The position numbers and the translations under genes are program-made. A model generated the notes under the pieces. The model did not search any database, was not told the DNA's origin, and saw only the letters and a list, made by a program, of their open reading frames with translations. DNA of 64,000 nt from Clostridium fermenticellae (GTDB lineage: Bacteria; Bacillota; Clostridia; Clostridiales; Clostridiaceae): NCBI RefSeq assembly GCF_003600355.1, contig NZ_CP032416.1, positions 1,756,183-1,820,182 of the forward strand, read 5' to 3'. This document shows positions 45,401-53,504 of this stretch, one piece after another (the first letter of the stretch is position 1; each line of letters opens with the position of its first letter).

Positions 45401-46834
45401 AGTAATTTCTACAACTCTTAGCGGGATTGATTTTTCAGGATTTACAAAGCAGCTGAATTTATCTATTACAGTTCCTTTCTTTATTTTCATGATTCCTATT
45501 TCAGTAATCTTTTCAGTTACCGGAGAAAACCCCGTAGTTTCAAGATCGAGCACACAATACGTTGTGTCAATGCTTTGATCTTTTATATTTATAACAGAAG
45601 GTTTTTTATCTGGAGCTAGATATGCTTCTACCCCATATATAATTTTCATATCAGGATTATCTCTTCCCAAAAGCTTATGTGCCTCAGGAAAGGCCTGAAC
45701 TACACCATGATCTGTTATTGCAATAGATGTCATGCCCCAGTCCATTGCTCTCTTAATAAGGTCTGTTGCACTTGTCATAGCATCCATCTGGCTCATTTTT
45801 GTATGCATATGAAGTTCTACTCTTTTAATTTCAGCATCATCTTTTCTTATTTCCTCATCCATCCCCTGAGTTTCAATTATTGTACTCACAATAACCTCTA
45901 CTTCCTGAGAAAATTTACTGTAACCTGCATTTCCTAAGATTCTTACACCTTTAGCTTTTTTAAGCCTTGATACTACTGAAGAATCTTCTCCGCCTTTTAC
46001 AAAAGCCTTACACGTAATAGAACTAAAACCATCATATAAATCAAATGATATTAATACCTTCCCACTTCTAAGTTCTTTTGATTCTATATTAGATATTTCT
46101 CCTTCTATACCAACTCTTCCTTCATAAGGCGTAATATCTGAAATTTTAATAAGTTCATCTATGTTCACATTTCTTCCTAATATCAAAAATGGATTATCTT
46201 TCTTACTATACTCTACTCTAACTTTCTTATTTGTATTTTTGGTGTTACTTAACATCTTAGGGTTGATGTTATTTTTTTTATCTGCTGGTCTTGACTCAAG
46301 CTCTTTTTTTATAATAAGCATTTCTTCCTTATTTTTATCATTTCGAGCCTTTATTAATTCCTCAGCACTCACTTTATCGATAAAATGTATGGTATAATTT
46401 TTCCCATATATCCTCTTTATAGTACTATTTATTTCTTTATCATAATCCATTTTCCTCAAAACATCTGATACGGGAATATTAAAATTAAAATTTATTATAT
46501 CCTCACTAATCTCAAAATTGCAATTACTTGTCATTGCCTTTAGCATTGGATGTTTACAGGCCATATATTCTATAATACCTTTAAGCTCTTCGTCTATTGA
46601 CTTCTTATTTATTCCATCATCATACTCTATAGTAATCTTAGAATCATCTAAAGCAAATCTATTTTTTATAAAATCATTAAAAAGTTCAATTTCTTTTATG
46701 TCAATATATTTACCAGAATTCAGCTTGATCTCTAAAGTCCGGATATTCTTTTTCAAAACAACAGAGGAGATAAAAGCCGAATTTATATTTCCATCTGATT
46801 TGTAATCACTAAAAACTTCACTTATTCTTTTCAT
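42485..46834 (-). CDS. polC: DNA polymerase III alpha subunit, Gram-positive PolC type
   Basis: 1449 residues, normal for PolC. Order: N-terminal domain, OB fold (about 235-320), PHP domain (VELHMHTKMSQMDAMTS), inserted DEDDh 3'-5' exonuclease (YCVLDLETTGFSPVTEKITE; VAHNAEFDIGFL; AHRALDD), the polymerase palm and fingers (GSRGSVGSSFVANMTGITEV; DIDLNFSGEYQ), zinc cysteines (YRCPKCKYSDF; KNCPVCGEKM), and C-terminal HhH elements. It is the replicative leading-strand polymerase with built-in proofreading. topB lies 27 bp upstream on the same strand. Confidence 0.97.
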   Translation of the reverse strand: MKRISEVFSDYKSDGNINSAFISSVVLKKNIRTLEIKLNSGKYIDIKEIELFNDFIKNRFALDDSKITIEYDDGINKKSIDEELKGIIEYMACKHPMLKAMTSNCNFEISEDIINFNFNIPVSDVLRKMDYDKEINSTIKRIYGKNYTIHFIDKVSAEELIKARNDKNKEEMLIIKKELESRPADKKNNINPKMLSNTKNTNKKVRVEYSKKDNPFLILGRNVNIDELIKISDITPYEGRVGIEGEISNIESKELRSGKVLISFDLYDGFSSITCKAFVKGGEDSSVVSRLKKAKGVRILGNAGYSKFSQEVEVIVSTIIETQGMDEEIRKDDAEIKRVELHMHTKMSQMDAMTSATDLIKRAMDWGMTSIAITDHGVVQAFPEAHKLLGRDNPDMKIIYGVEAYLAPDKKPSVINIKDQSIDTTYCVLDLETTGFSPVTEKITEIGIMKIKKGTVIDKFSCFVNPEKSIPLRVVEITNITDDMVKDAETIDKVFPKMLEFISESVLVAHNAEFDIGFLKHNAKFLGYDFDFTYVDTLSLAQELFPEFKTYKLGRIAKKLGVKVEVAHRALDDVNTTVKIFNIMIDKLKDRGAVTLADIDTYARDEISRKEEYKKLKTYHAIILAKNYTGLKNLYKLVSYSHLHYFYKKPRILKSLYKKYSEGLIIGSACSEGELYQAILLGKSDEEVEKIAGEYDYLEIQPPGNNDYLIRNGQVQDREYLKDINRRIVKLGEKLGKLVVATCDVHFMDPEDEIYRRILEAGQGFKDADNQAPLYLRTTDEMLKEFSYLGEEKAYEVVVANTNKISDMCDRISPISPEKCPPHIDGCERTIKDIAYNRAHELYGDSLPEIVQQRLDRELESIIKNGFSVMYIIAQKLVWKSNEDGYLVGSRGSVGSSFVANMTGITEVNALPPHYRCPKCKYSDFNDYGVKNGFDLPDKNCPVCGEKMDKDGMDIPFETFLGFNGDKEPDIDLNFSGEYQAKAHKYTEVIFGKGTTFKAGTIGTVAEKTAFGYVKKYYEERNISINKAEITRISKGCTGIKRTTGQHPGGIIVVPKGREIFEFCPVQHPADDPDSNIITTHFDYHSIDQNLLKLDILGHDDPTVIRMLQDITGVNPHKIPLDDKETMSLFSSTEALKVTPEQINSKVGTLGIPEFGTKFVRGMLVDTMPKTFSELLCISGLSHGTDVWLGNAKDLIDQGIVTLSEAVCTRDDIMIYLIKRGLPPNTAFKIMETVRKGKALKDPKKWAEYEALMREHKVPEWYINSCKKIKYMFPKAHAAAYVMMAFRIAWFKVHIPKAYYAAYFSIRAKAFDSEFMIFGKEKVERKMKEIEMMGNEATPKDKDMYDDLEIVLEMYERGFKFLSIDFYKSHATKFLVEDDGLRPPINSISGMGNIASESIYNAAKKQPFTSIDDLRKRGKIGNSAVELLDKFGCLKGLPESDQMSFFDAI

Positions 46835-46861
46835 ATTAACATAGCCCTCTTTATATTTGCC

Positions 46862-49063
46862 TTATTTCAAATTTAATTTAGCCAGTGCATCTGCAAGTGC
46901 AGAATTTATAGGAACTTCATTTTCTTTCTTCATCTTATTCATATATTTATTAACATCTCTCTTATTTAACTTGCTATCGCCCTCTTTAAATCTCTTTTTA
47001 AATACTGATGCCTTTTCTCTAAAACTGCAGGTAGTACAAACATATATTTGCCCGTCTCCATCACCTCTAAGTTCAAGTTTCTTATGGCAATTAGGACATC
47101 TTACATTTGTAAATCTGGCTAAGTTTTCTCTATGTCCACAAGTTCTATCCTGACACACAAGCATCCTTCCATGTTTTCCATTAACCTCAAGCATGTACTT
47201 GCCGCATTCAGGGCACTTTGTTCCCGACAAATTATCATGTTTAAATTTATCATGACTCTTTTTTACATCCGCAACTAATTTTGATGAATAATCTCTCATT
47301 CCGTCTATAAATTTTCTATCATTTAACTTTCCTTTACTTATTAAATCAAGTTCTGTTTCCCATTTAGCAGTAAGAAGGGGTGATTTTAAGTCATCTGGTA
47401 CCAATTCCACAAGCTGTTTTCCTTTAGAAGTCGGAATTATTTCTTTTCCATTCTTTTCTACATAGAAGGTATTAAATAACTTTTCAATTATATCTGCTCT
47501 TGTAGCAACTGTTCCAAGTCCGCCGGTTTCACCTAAAGTCTTTGCATATTCTTTATTCATGTTTATATATCTCTGAGGATTTTCCATTGCAGAGAGAAGC
47601 GTTCCTTCATTGAATCTTGCAGGCGGCTTTGTCTGTCCTTTATGGATTTTAGCGTTAACAAGCCTTATAGTATCTCCTTTGCTCACTTCCGGTAAAACCT
47701 GATCCTTTAATTCTTCATAATCAACATTCTCATTATCCTCAAAATCATCCTCTTTACCGTATACTGCCTTCCAACCATGTGACTTAATTATCTTACCTCT
47801 TGCTGTAAAAACTTCTCCATTAACCTCAATCTTTATAGTAGTTTGAACATATTCAAATGGAGGAAGCATAACACTTAAAAATCTCTTGACTACCAGATCA
47901 TACACTTTCTTTTCCTCATAACTTAACTTTGAGAGATTAATCATCTCCTCAGTTGGAATTATTGCATGATGATCCGAAACCTTGCTGTCATCGACAAATC
48001 TTTTACTTGCATTTATTTTATTCCCCATTATTTTCATGGTAAACTTGCTGTAGTTTCCAACTGATACAGCTCTTAATCTATCCCTAATAGTAGGAACTAT
48101 GTCAGAAGAAATATATCTTGAATCTGTTCTAGGATATGTGAGTACTTTATAATTTTCATACAATCTCTGCATTATAGAAAGAGTTTCTTTTGCAGAAAAG
48201 CCAAAAATTCTATTACAATCCCTTTGAAGTTCGGTTAAATCATACAAAGCTTGAGAATACTTCTTTTTATTGCTTTGTGTGACTTCAACTACTCTTCCCG
48301 TTTGAGAATTTACTTTTGATACAATTTTTTCAGCAATTTTTTCATCAAAGATGCTCAAATTCCCATTAGAATTTTGCCACTGAAGTGTATATCCATTATT
48401 AGTATTTCCAGTTATACTATAATAATTTTTAGGTTTAAAATTTTTAATTTCCTCCTCTCTATGAACAATCATAGCAAGTGTTGGTGTCTGAACTCTTCCT
48501 GCTGATAACTGTGCATTATGTTTGCAGGTAAGCGCTCTTGTAACATTAAGTCCTACAAACCAATCTGCCTCAGCTCTTGACTCAGCCGCTCTATATAAAT
48601 TATCATATTTCGATGCCGGTTTTAAATTGCTAAATCCCTCTTTTATTGCTTTATCCGTTTGAGATGATATCCAAAGCCTTTTTACATTTTTATTAACCTT
48701 TACTTTCTCAAGTATCCATCTTGCAACGAGCTCACCTTCTCTTCCGGCGTCTGTTGCTATAATTACCCCATTTACATCTTTTCTATTTAATTGAGTTTTA
48801 ACTGTATTAAATTGCTTGCCAGTCTGTTTTATAACTACAAGTTTTAAATGTTTTGGAAGCATCGGCAAATCTTCCATTCTCCAGGTTTTGTATTTATCAT
48901 CATAGGTTTCTGGATCTGCCAGTGTAACAAGATGCCCGAGTGCCCATGTTACTATATATTTTTCTCCTTCCAAAAAGCCATTTCCCTTTTTACTACACTT
49001 TAATACTCTTGCTATTTCTCTTCCAACTGACGGTTTCTCTGCCAAAACTAATGTTTTTCCCAT
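46862..49063 (-). CDS. topB: DNA topoisomerase III
   Basis: 733 residues from the ATG at 49063, chosen for GAAAGGAAA upstream; a start six codons earlier has no ribosome site. The TOPRIM domain (LVLAEKPSVGREIARVLKC; ATDAGREGELVARWIL) is followed by the type IA core with the active-site Tyr in VLTYPRTDSRYIS, NAQLSAGRVQTPTLAMIV, and PPARFNEGTLLSAMENPQ. Zinc-ribbon cysteines lie near the C-terminus (CPECGKYM; CQDRTCGH; CPNCHKKL; CTTC). It decatenates DNA. The gene precedes polC. Confidence 0.95.
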   Translation of the reverse strand: MGKTLVLAEKPSVGREIARVLKCSKKGNGFLEGEKYIVTWALGHLVTLADPETYDDKYKTWRMEDLPMLPKHLKLVVIKQTGKQFNTVKTQLNRKDVNGVIIATDAGREGELVARWILEKVKVNKNVKRLWISSQTDKAIKEGFSNLKPASKYDNLYRAAESRAEADWFVGLNVTRALTCKHNAQLSAGRVQTPTLAMIVHREEEIKNFKPKNYYSITGNTNNGYTLQWQNSNGNLSIFDEKIAEKIVSKVNSQTGRVVEVTQSNKKKYSQALYDLTELQRDCNRIFGFSAKETLSIMQRLYENYKVLTYPRTDSRYISSDIVPTIRDRLRAVSVGNYSKFTMKIMGNKINASKRFVDDSKVSDHHAIIPTEEMINLSKLSYEEKKVYDLVVKRFLSVMLPPFEYVQTTIKIEVNGEVFTARGKIIKSHGWKAVYGKEDDFEDNENVDYEELKDQVLPEVSKGDTIRLVNAKIHKGQTKPPARFNEGTLLSAMENPQRYINMNKEYAKTLGETGGLGTVATRADIIEKLFNTFYVEKNGKEIIPTSKGKQLVELVPDDLKSPLLTAKWETELDLISKGKLNDRKFIDGMRDYSSKLVADVKKSHDKFKHDNLSGTKCPECGKYMLEVNGKHGRMLVCQDRTCGHRENLARFTNVRCPNCHKKLELRGDGDGQIYVCTTCSFREKASVFKKRFKEGDSKLNKRDVNKYMNKMKKENEVPINSALADALAKLNLK

Positions 49064-49232
49064 ATTAAAATTTCCTTTCACAACCTTCTATAATAAAAAT
49101 AAGGATAGTTACATAATATTCCTACCCTTAAATTCTAAACATTTTACAAAAATCAATTACTATTTTCTAGTATCATTATACATTTTACAATTTATATTTT
49201 CAAGATTATAAAATACGTTTCAAATATGATAC

Positions 49233-50153
49233 CTACACATAAATATCTGAAAACTCAATGTTTATACGATCTATTTTATCATCATAATTAAATTGAGTAT
49301 CATGAACCGTCTTTTTATTTTCAATAGTCTTTACTGGTAAATCTATAATAAATTCTGTTCCACACCCAAGACGACTTTTAACATCTATAGTTCCACCATG
49401 CATTTCAACAAACGATTTCACAAGACATAATCCTATGCCACTACCTGCCTGATCACTTTTGCATGGTTTTCCTGCCTGAACAAATCTTTTAAATATGCCA
49501 TTTAATTTTTCTTTTGGAATACCTGTACCTGTATCTTTTACAGATATTTTAACATTCCTTCCCATATCTGTTACTGTAACGTATAAATATCCTCCTTGTT
49601 CAGTGAATTTTATGGCATTTGAAATAAGATTTAATATTATTCTTTCTATTTTATCGGCATCACATGCCATAATTTTTTCTTCTACATTTGTATCAAATGT
49701 CAAATTTATTCCTTTATTTCTTACATATTCCACTACTGATAATGTTATATTTTCAACTATATTAATTATATTAAAATTATCCAGATTAAGTTCAGAAAAT
49801 CCTGCATCTATCTTTGTCATATCAATCATATTATTGGTGAGTCTTATAAGTCTATAACAATTTTGATTTATTATATTTATATATGTAGTTAGTTTTTTAC
49901 TTTCATCTAAATTATCTCTTTTTATAATAACATTACATAACTGCAGAGAATTAAATATTAAATTAAGAGGTGTCCTAAATTCATGTGACAGATTGGCGAA
50001 AAATTCAATTCTAATTTTATCATGGTTTAAAGTTTCCTTTATGACTTCATTTTGTTTTTTTATTATATTTTGAAGCCTTGTTATTTTATTTTTTTCATAA
50101 TTTCTTCTTTTTGTGTGTTTTAAATCATCCGTATTCGGTGACTTTTTTTCCAT
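49233..50153 (-). CDS. Soluble orphan histidine kinase
   Basis: 306 residues from the ATG at 50153; GGGGG lies 9 bases upstream, whereas the ATG at 50162 lies only 1-2 bases from it. It has no membrane or PAS segment, only a short basic coiled-coil-like N-terminus, HisKA with His57 in FANLSHEFRTPLN, and HATPase_c (NLISNAIKFTEQGG; KDTGTGIPKEKLNGIFKRF; GSGIGLCLVKSFVEMHGG). No response regulator gene is adjacent. In clostridia, orphan kinases may phosphorylate Spo0A; this one could do so, but nothing in the sequence proves it. A two-copy 45-bp repeat lies just upstream. Confidence 0.88.
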   Translation of the reverse strand: MEKKSPNTDDLKHTKRRNYEKNKITRLQNIIKKQNEVIKETLNHDKIRIEFFANLSHEFRTPLNLIFNSLQLCNVIIKRDNLDESKKLTTYINIINQNCYRLIRLTNNMIDMTKIDAGFSELNLDNFNIINIVENITLSVVEYVRNKGINLTFDTNVEEKIMACDADKIERIILNLISNAIKFTEQGGYLYVTVTDMGRNVKISVKDTGTGIPKEKLNGIFKRFVQAGKPCKSDQAGSGIGLCLVKSFVEMHGGTIDVKSRLGCGTEFIIDLPVKTIENKKTVHDTQFNYDDKIDRINIEFSDIYV

Positions 50154-50174
50154 TTTATTCATCCCCCATACATC

Positions 50175-50245
50175 GTATTAATAACTTATTCTATACGTTT
50201 AATTTCACTTCCTTTAATTGTATTAATAACTTATTCTATACATTT
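50175..50245. repeat. Two-copy tandem repeat, 45-bp period, upstream of the orphan kinase
   Basis: GTATTAATAACTTATTC begins at 50175 and again at 50220, each continuing into TATACRTTTAAT. It is a short tandem duplication in the kinase promoter region. Confidence 0.6.
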
Positions 50246-50341
50246 AATCAATTTCCTTCATTTAAATGTAATTTTTTATAAGAAAATAAATTTGACTAAA
50301 TATTATTTATCAACTATAATATTACCTAAATTAAATAAGAA

Positions 50342-50500
50342 CTCTTATCAAGAGAGGCAGAGGGACTGGCCCTATGAAGCCCGGCAACCAGTATCGCTCA
50401 TTTGCGATATATTGGTGCCAATTCCTGCAGCAAGGAGCTGATAGATAAGAGAGGTCACAGCAATATTGTTTTTAAAACCTCTTTTATTAAGAGGTTTTTT
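50342..50500 (+). ncRNA. SAM-I (S-box) riboswitch with terminator
   Basis: P1 arms are CTCTTATC (50342-50349) and GATAAGAG (50444-50451). The conserved core AGAGGCAGAGGGACTGGCCC, GAAGCCCGGCAACC and GGTGCCAATTCCTGCAG lies between them. The terminator stem AAAACCTCTT (50474-50483) / AAGAGGTTTT (50489-50498) is followed by U. GAGAGGT next to P1 can pair with ACCTCTT as antiterminator. High SAM would turn off the downstream aminotransferase gene. Confidence 0.95.
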
Positions 50501-50530
50501 TATTTTAATATTTTGAAAGGACGGGATAAT

Positions 50531-51718
50531 ATGCCTCAACTTAGTACAAAATTAAACCTTTTTACAGACTCTGTTATAAGAAAAATGACTCGAATAGCAA
50601 ACCAATATAATGCAATAAATCTATCACAAGGTTTTCCTGATTTTGATCCTCCTTCTGTAATAACTGACAGATTAAAAGAAGTAACAAAAGAAGGTCCTCA
50701 TCAATATGAGATTACATGGGGCTCACAGAAATTTCGTGAAGCACTTGCAAAAAAACAATCAAAATTCATGAATCTTGATATAAATCCTAACACCGATATT
50801 GTTGTAACTTGTGGAAGTACAGAAGCAATGATGGTAGCTATGATGACTGTTTGTAATCCAGGTGACAAGGTAATTGTATTTTCACCTTTTTATGAAAATT
50901 ATGCATCGGATTCAATACTCTGTAATGCGGAACCAATTTATGTACCACTTTATCCTCCTGCTTTTAAATATAATAAGGAGGAATTAATAAATGCTTTTAA
51001 ACAAAAACCAAAAACTTTAATTTTATGCAATCCTTCAAATCCTATTGGAAAAGTATTCAGCCTAGAGGAACTCGAATTTATAGCAAATCTTGCTGAAGAA
51101 TATGATACTTTTGTTATAACAGATGAAGTATATGAACACATAGTAATGCCTCCATATAAGCATATATATTTTGCTTCCCTGCCTAATATGTATAAGAGAA
51201 CTCTATCTTGTAGTTCACTTTCAAAGACTTATTCAATAACTGGCTGGAGGCTTGGCTATATAATTGCACCAGCCAATATAATTGAAAATGCTAGAAAAGT
51301 ACATGACTTCTTAACTGTAGGGGCCGCTGCACCGCTTCAAGAGGCTATTGTAGCTGGATTAAATTTACCTGACAGTTACTATGAAGATTTAACCAAACTT
51401 TATACTGGAAAAAGAGATCTATTCCTTAAAGGACTTGATGAAGCTGGCTTAAAGTATATAAAACCACAAGGTGCATATTATGTACTTGTAGATATATCAG
51501 ATTTGAAAAGAAAAAATGAAACAGATCTTGAATTTTCCGAATGGATGATAAAAGAAATTGGAGTTGCTCCGGTACCAGGATCTAGTTTTTTTAAAGAGGA
51601 TATAAATTATCTTATTCGTTTCCATTTTGCAAAAAAAGATGATACTTTAAAAGAGGCTATAAAAAGACTTAAGACTTTAGTATATAAAGCCAGGATCAGA
51701 AAATCCACTCTTCTATGA
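50531..51718 (+). CDS. SAM-riboswitch-controlled class I aminotransferase, probably methionine-related
   Basis: 395 residues from the ATG at 50531 (GAAAGGACGG upstream); a longer open frame runs back into the riboswitch and is not translated. Motifs are NLSQGFPDFDPP, NPSNPIGKVFSLEEL, TDEVYEHIVMP, the PLP lysine in SSLSKTYSITGWRLGY, and VPGSSFF. The start resembles E. coli YbdL, a methionine-preferring transaminase. Control by a SAM-I riboswitch puts it in sulfur amino-acid metabolism, for example turning 4-methylthio-2-oxobutyrate into methionine or catalysing a step in methionine synthesis. The exact reaction is inference. Confidence 0.87.
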   Translation: MPQLSTKLNLFTDSVIRKMTRIANQYNAINLSQGFPDFDPPSVITDRLKEVTKEGPHQYEITWGSQKFREALAKKQSKFMNLDINPNTDIVVTCGSTEAMMVAMMTVCNPGDKVIVFSPFYENYASDSILCNAEPIYVPLYPPAFKYNKEELINAFKQKPKTLILCNPSNPIGKVFSLEELEFIANLAEEYDTFVITDEVYEHIVMPPYKHIYFASLPNMYKRTLSCSSLSKTYSITGWRLGYIIAPANIIENARKVHDFLTVGAAAPLQEAIVAGLNLPDSYYEDLTKLYTGKRDLFLKGLDEAGLKYIKPQGAYYVLVDISDLKRKNETDLEFSEWMIKEIGVAPVPGSSFFKEDINYLIRFHFAKKDDTLKEAIKRLKTLVYKARIRKSTLL

Positions 51719-51777
51719 TATATAGAGTTTCTAACCTGCAACCTGACTTATACTTTGATTAGATATACAACTTTTGA

Positions 51778-51834
51778 TACTATAAATACTTTTTTATAAT
51801 TTTGGGTTTAGAATTATTAAAAGTATTTATAGTA
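51778..51834. terminator. Long hairpin between convergent genes
   Basis: A 16-bp perfect stem, TACTATAAATACTTTT (51778-51793) with its complement at 51819-51834, has a 25-base loop that itself can pair. The preceding bases 51721-51756 begin TATAGAGTTT and may be a decayed arm of the palindromic repeat family. Confidence 0.6.
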
Positions 51835-51848
51835 CTGAATTTTGATAA

Positions 51849-52427
51849 CTATTTGAAGTATTTGTCTATTATCTTTTCTGCTGTTCTCCTCTGCATATTG
51901 GCATTATTTATAAGTGTTAAAACTACAAGTAGTAACTTTTCATAATCATCTGACCTGTCGAGTTTTTCTGATTCCTTCAAAATTGAATTTACCTTGTTTT
52001 CAATTTCTTCTTTAAGGCTAACCTCATCTGCTTTTTTTATGTTCAAAAATACCTGATATAGGGAATCTAACTTCATATTCTCCTCTTCTTTTGAATTTAC
52101 TACTATTTTATTTAACAAAAGTTTTATATCATTTATAGATAAAATCTGCTTTAAATTATATAAAAATATCATCATTATTATATGATTTCTTGAATACTTT
52201 TTATTTTTAATAGGCATAAGTATTTTATCCTTGGTATAATTATTGATCATCGTTTTAGTTAAAAGCTTATCTTCTTCACTACGTTTAGTTCCGCTTAAAC
52301 TAGTCTCAAATAAAGTTATTACTTGATCCATATATAAATCTAATTTTGGTATATCGGATAATTCTATTTCTTGATTCAAATTTAACTCTTCTATACTTTC
52401 AAGCACGTTTTTTTTAATATCTCCCAT
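51849..52427 (-). CDS. DUF1836 domain protein, putative regulator
   Basis: 192 residues. The segment IPKLDLYMDQVITLFE...LLTKTMINNYTKDKILMP, then KKYSRNHIIMMIFLYNLKQI and SINDIKLLLNKI, matches DUF1836, a clostridial family with a MerR-like helix-turn-helix. The rest is charged and helical. No ligand domain is visible and its targets are unknown. Monocistronic, GGAG ribosome site. Confidence 0.75.
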   Translation of the reverse strand: MGDIKKNVLESIEELNLNQEIELSDIPKLDLYMDQVITLFETSLSGTKRSEEDKLLTKTMINNYTKDKILMPIKNKKYSRNHIIMMIFLYNLKQILSINDIKLLLNKIVVNSKEEENMKLDSLYQVFLNIKKADEVSLKEEIENKVNSILKESEKLDRSDDYEKLLLVVLTLINNANMQRRTAEKIIDKYFK

Positions 52428-52750
52428 TTATCTCCACTCCATTTATTATTTACATTATATCATATAGTTTCCATAACTATATGATCTCGTTTTTATATTT
52501 TTAAATTGGCAGTATTATTAAATAAATAAAAGTAATTTATCGAAAAACACTTATTTTAACAGTATTTTGGCTAATAATTTAAATTGATATATTATATAAT
52601 AATTATATAATATAAATATATCATAAAGTGGTTTTAATAACCACAAGAAATTGTATGAACAAATTTTGTAATGAAATATTTTTTGATAAATTGTCAAAGA
52701 TATACTTATAGTTTTATTTTATAACTATGAACACATTGGGAGGAGTAGTA
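52428..52750. other. Divergent promoter region between the DUF1836 and hemolysin III genes
   Basis: Very AT-rich, with small inverted repeats CATATAGTTTCCATAACTAT near 52462 and GTGGTTTTAATAACCAC near 52628. No coding frame was supported. Confidence 0.5.
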
Positions 52751-53401
52751 ATGAAAAAATTTTTTAGGGAACCTGTAAATGGTTTTACTCATTTGTTTGG
52801 TGCAATAGTATCATTGGTCGGATTAATTTTACTTATTGCAAAAACTCTTATGTCATATCCTTCAAGTAATTTAAAATTGACTGCAGTAATAATATTCGGC
52901 ATGAGTCTAATTTTTCTATATACAGCAAGTTCAATATATCATCTTATAAATTCTACAGAAAAAGTGCTAAAGTTTCTGAGAAGGCTTGATCATTCCATGA
53001 TATTTATACTTATCGCTGGAACATATACACCAATATGCCTTATTACACTTACTGGAAGACTTCGTTGGATTATATTTATAGCTATATGGTCAATGGCTGC
53101 AGCTGGAGTACTATTTAAAATGATATGGTTCAGTATGCCAAGGTGGCTATCAACTTTATTTTATATAGCCATGGGTTGGTTTGTAATATTATTCATTTCC
53201 CCCGTTTCCAGGGTTATAAATTTAAGAGGTATGATTTGGCTTGTATTAGGTGGAATATTCTACACTGTAGGTGGGATCATATACGCATGCAAATGGCCAA
53301 AACTCAATTTAAAGGTATTAGGTTTTCATGAGATATTCCATATATTTGTGTTACTTGGAAGCTTCAGCCACTACATATGTATACTTAAATATGTAGTATA
53401 A
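52751..53401 (+). CDS. Hemolysin III family (PAQR-like) membrane protein
   Basis: 216 residues from the ATG at 52751, which follows GGGAGGAG; an in-frame ATG eight codons earlier has no ribosome site. Seven membrane segments and family motifs are present: GFTHLFGAIVSLVGLILL, ASSIYHLI, RRLDHSMIFILIAGTYTPIC, and HEIFHIFVLLGSFSHYICIL with the metal-binding histidines. The true function of bacterial members is unsettled; haemolysis has been reported for a few relatives only. Confidence 0.9.
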   Translation: MKKFFREPVNGFTHLFGAIVSLVGLILLIAKTLMSYPSSNLKLTAVIIFGMSLIFLYTASSIYHLINSTEKVLKFLRRLDHSMIFILIAGTYTPICLITLTGRLRWIIFIAIWSMAAAGVLFKMIWFSMPRWLSTLFYIAMGWFVILFISPVSRVINLRGMIWLVLGGIFYTVGGIIYACKWPKLNLKVLGFHEIFHIFVLLGSFSHYICILKYVV

Positions 53402-53414
53402 ATCAGCTTTTTAT

Positions 53415-53458
53415 ATATGGTTTACAATTCTAAGTTAAGCTTTCATTTATAAACCCAA
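53415..53458. repeat. Short member of the palindromic repeat family
   Basis: GGTTTACAATTCTAAG and CTTTCATTTATAAACC flank the centre TTAA. The right part, AAGTTAAGCTTTCATTTATA, is identical to the right arm of copy 2 at 42.45 kb. It looks like an internal-deletion derivative. Confidence 0.6.
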
Positions 53459-53467
53459 TGATATAGG

Positions 53468-53502
53468 AACAGCTGGATATCTAAAATAGATACCCGGCTG
53501 TT
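53468..53502 (+). terminator. Terminator of the hemolysin III gene
   Basis: AACAGC-TGG-TATC pairs imperfectly with GATA-CCC-GGCTGTT, followed by TTTTAA. It ends right at the stop codon of the convergent efflux adaptor gene. Confidence 0.7.
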
Positions 53503-53504
53503 TT

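Noticed and set aside
52628-52644. Small inverted repeat GTGGTTTTAATAACCAC as an operator
   Set aside because: Single occurrence, short, far from the start codon, and no linked regulator; kept only as a note in the intergenic entry.
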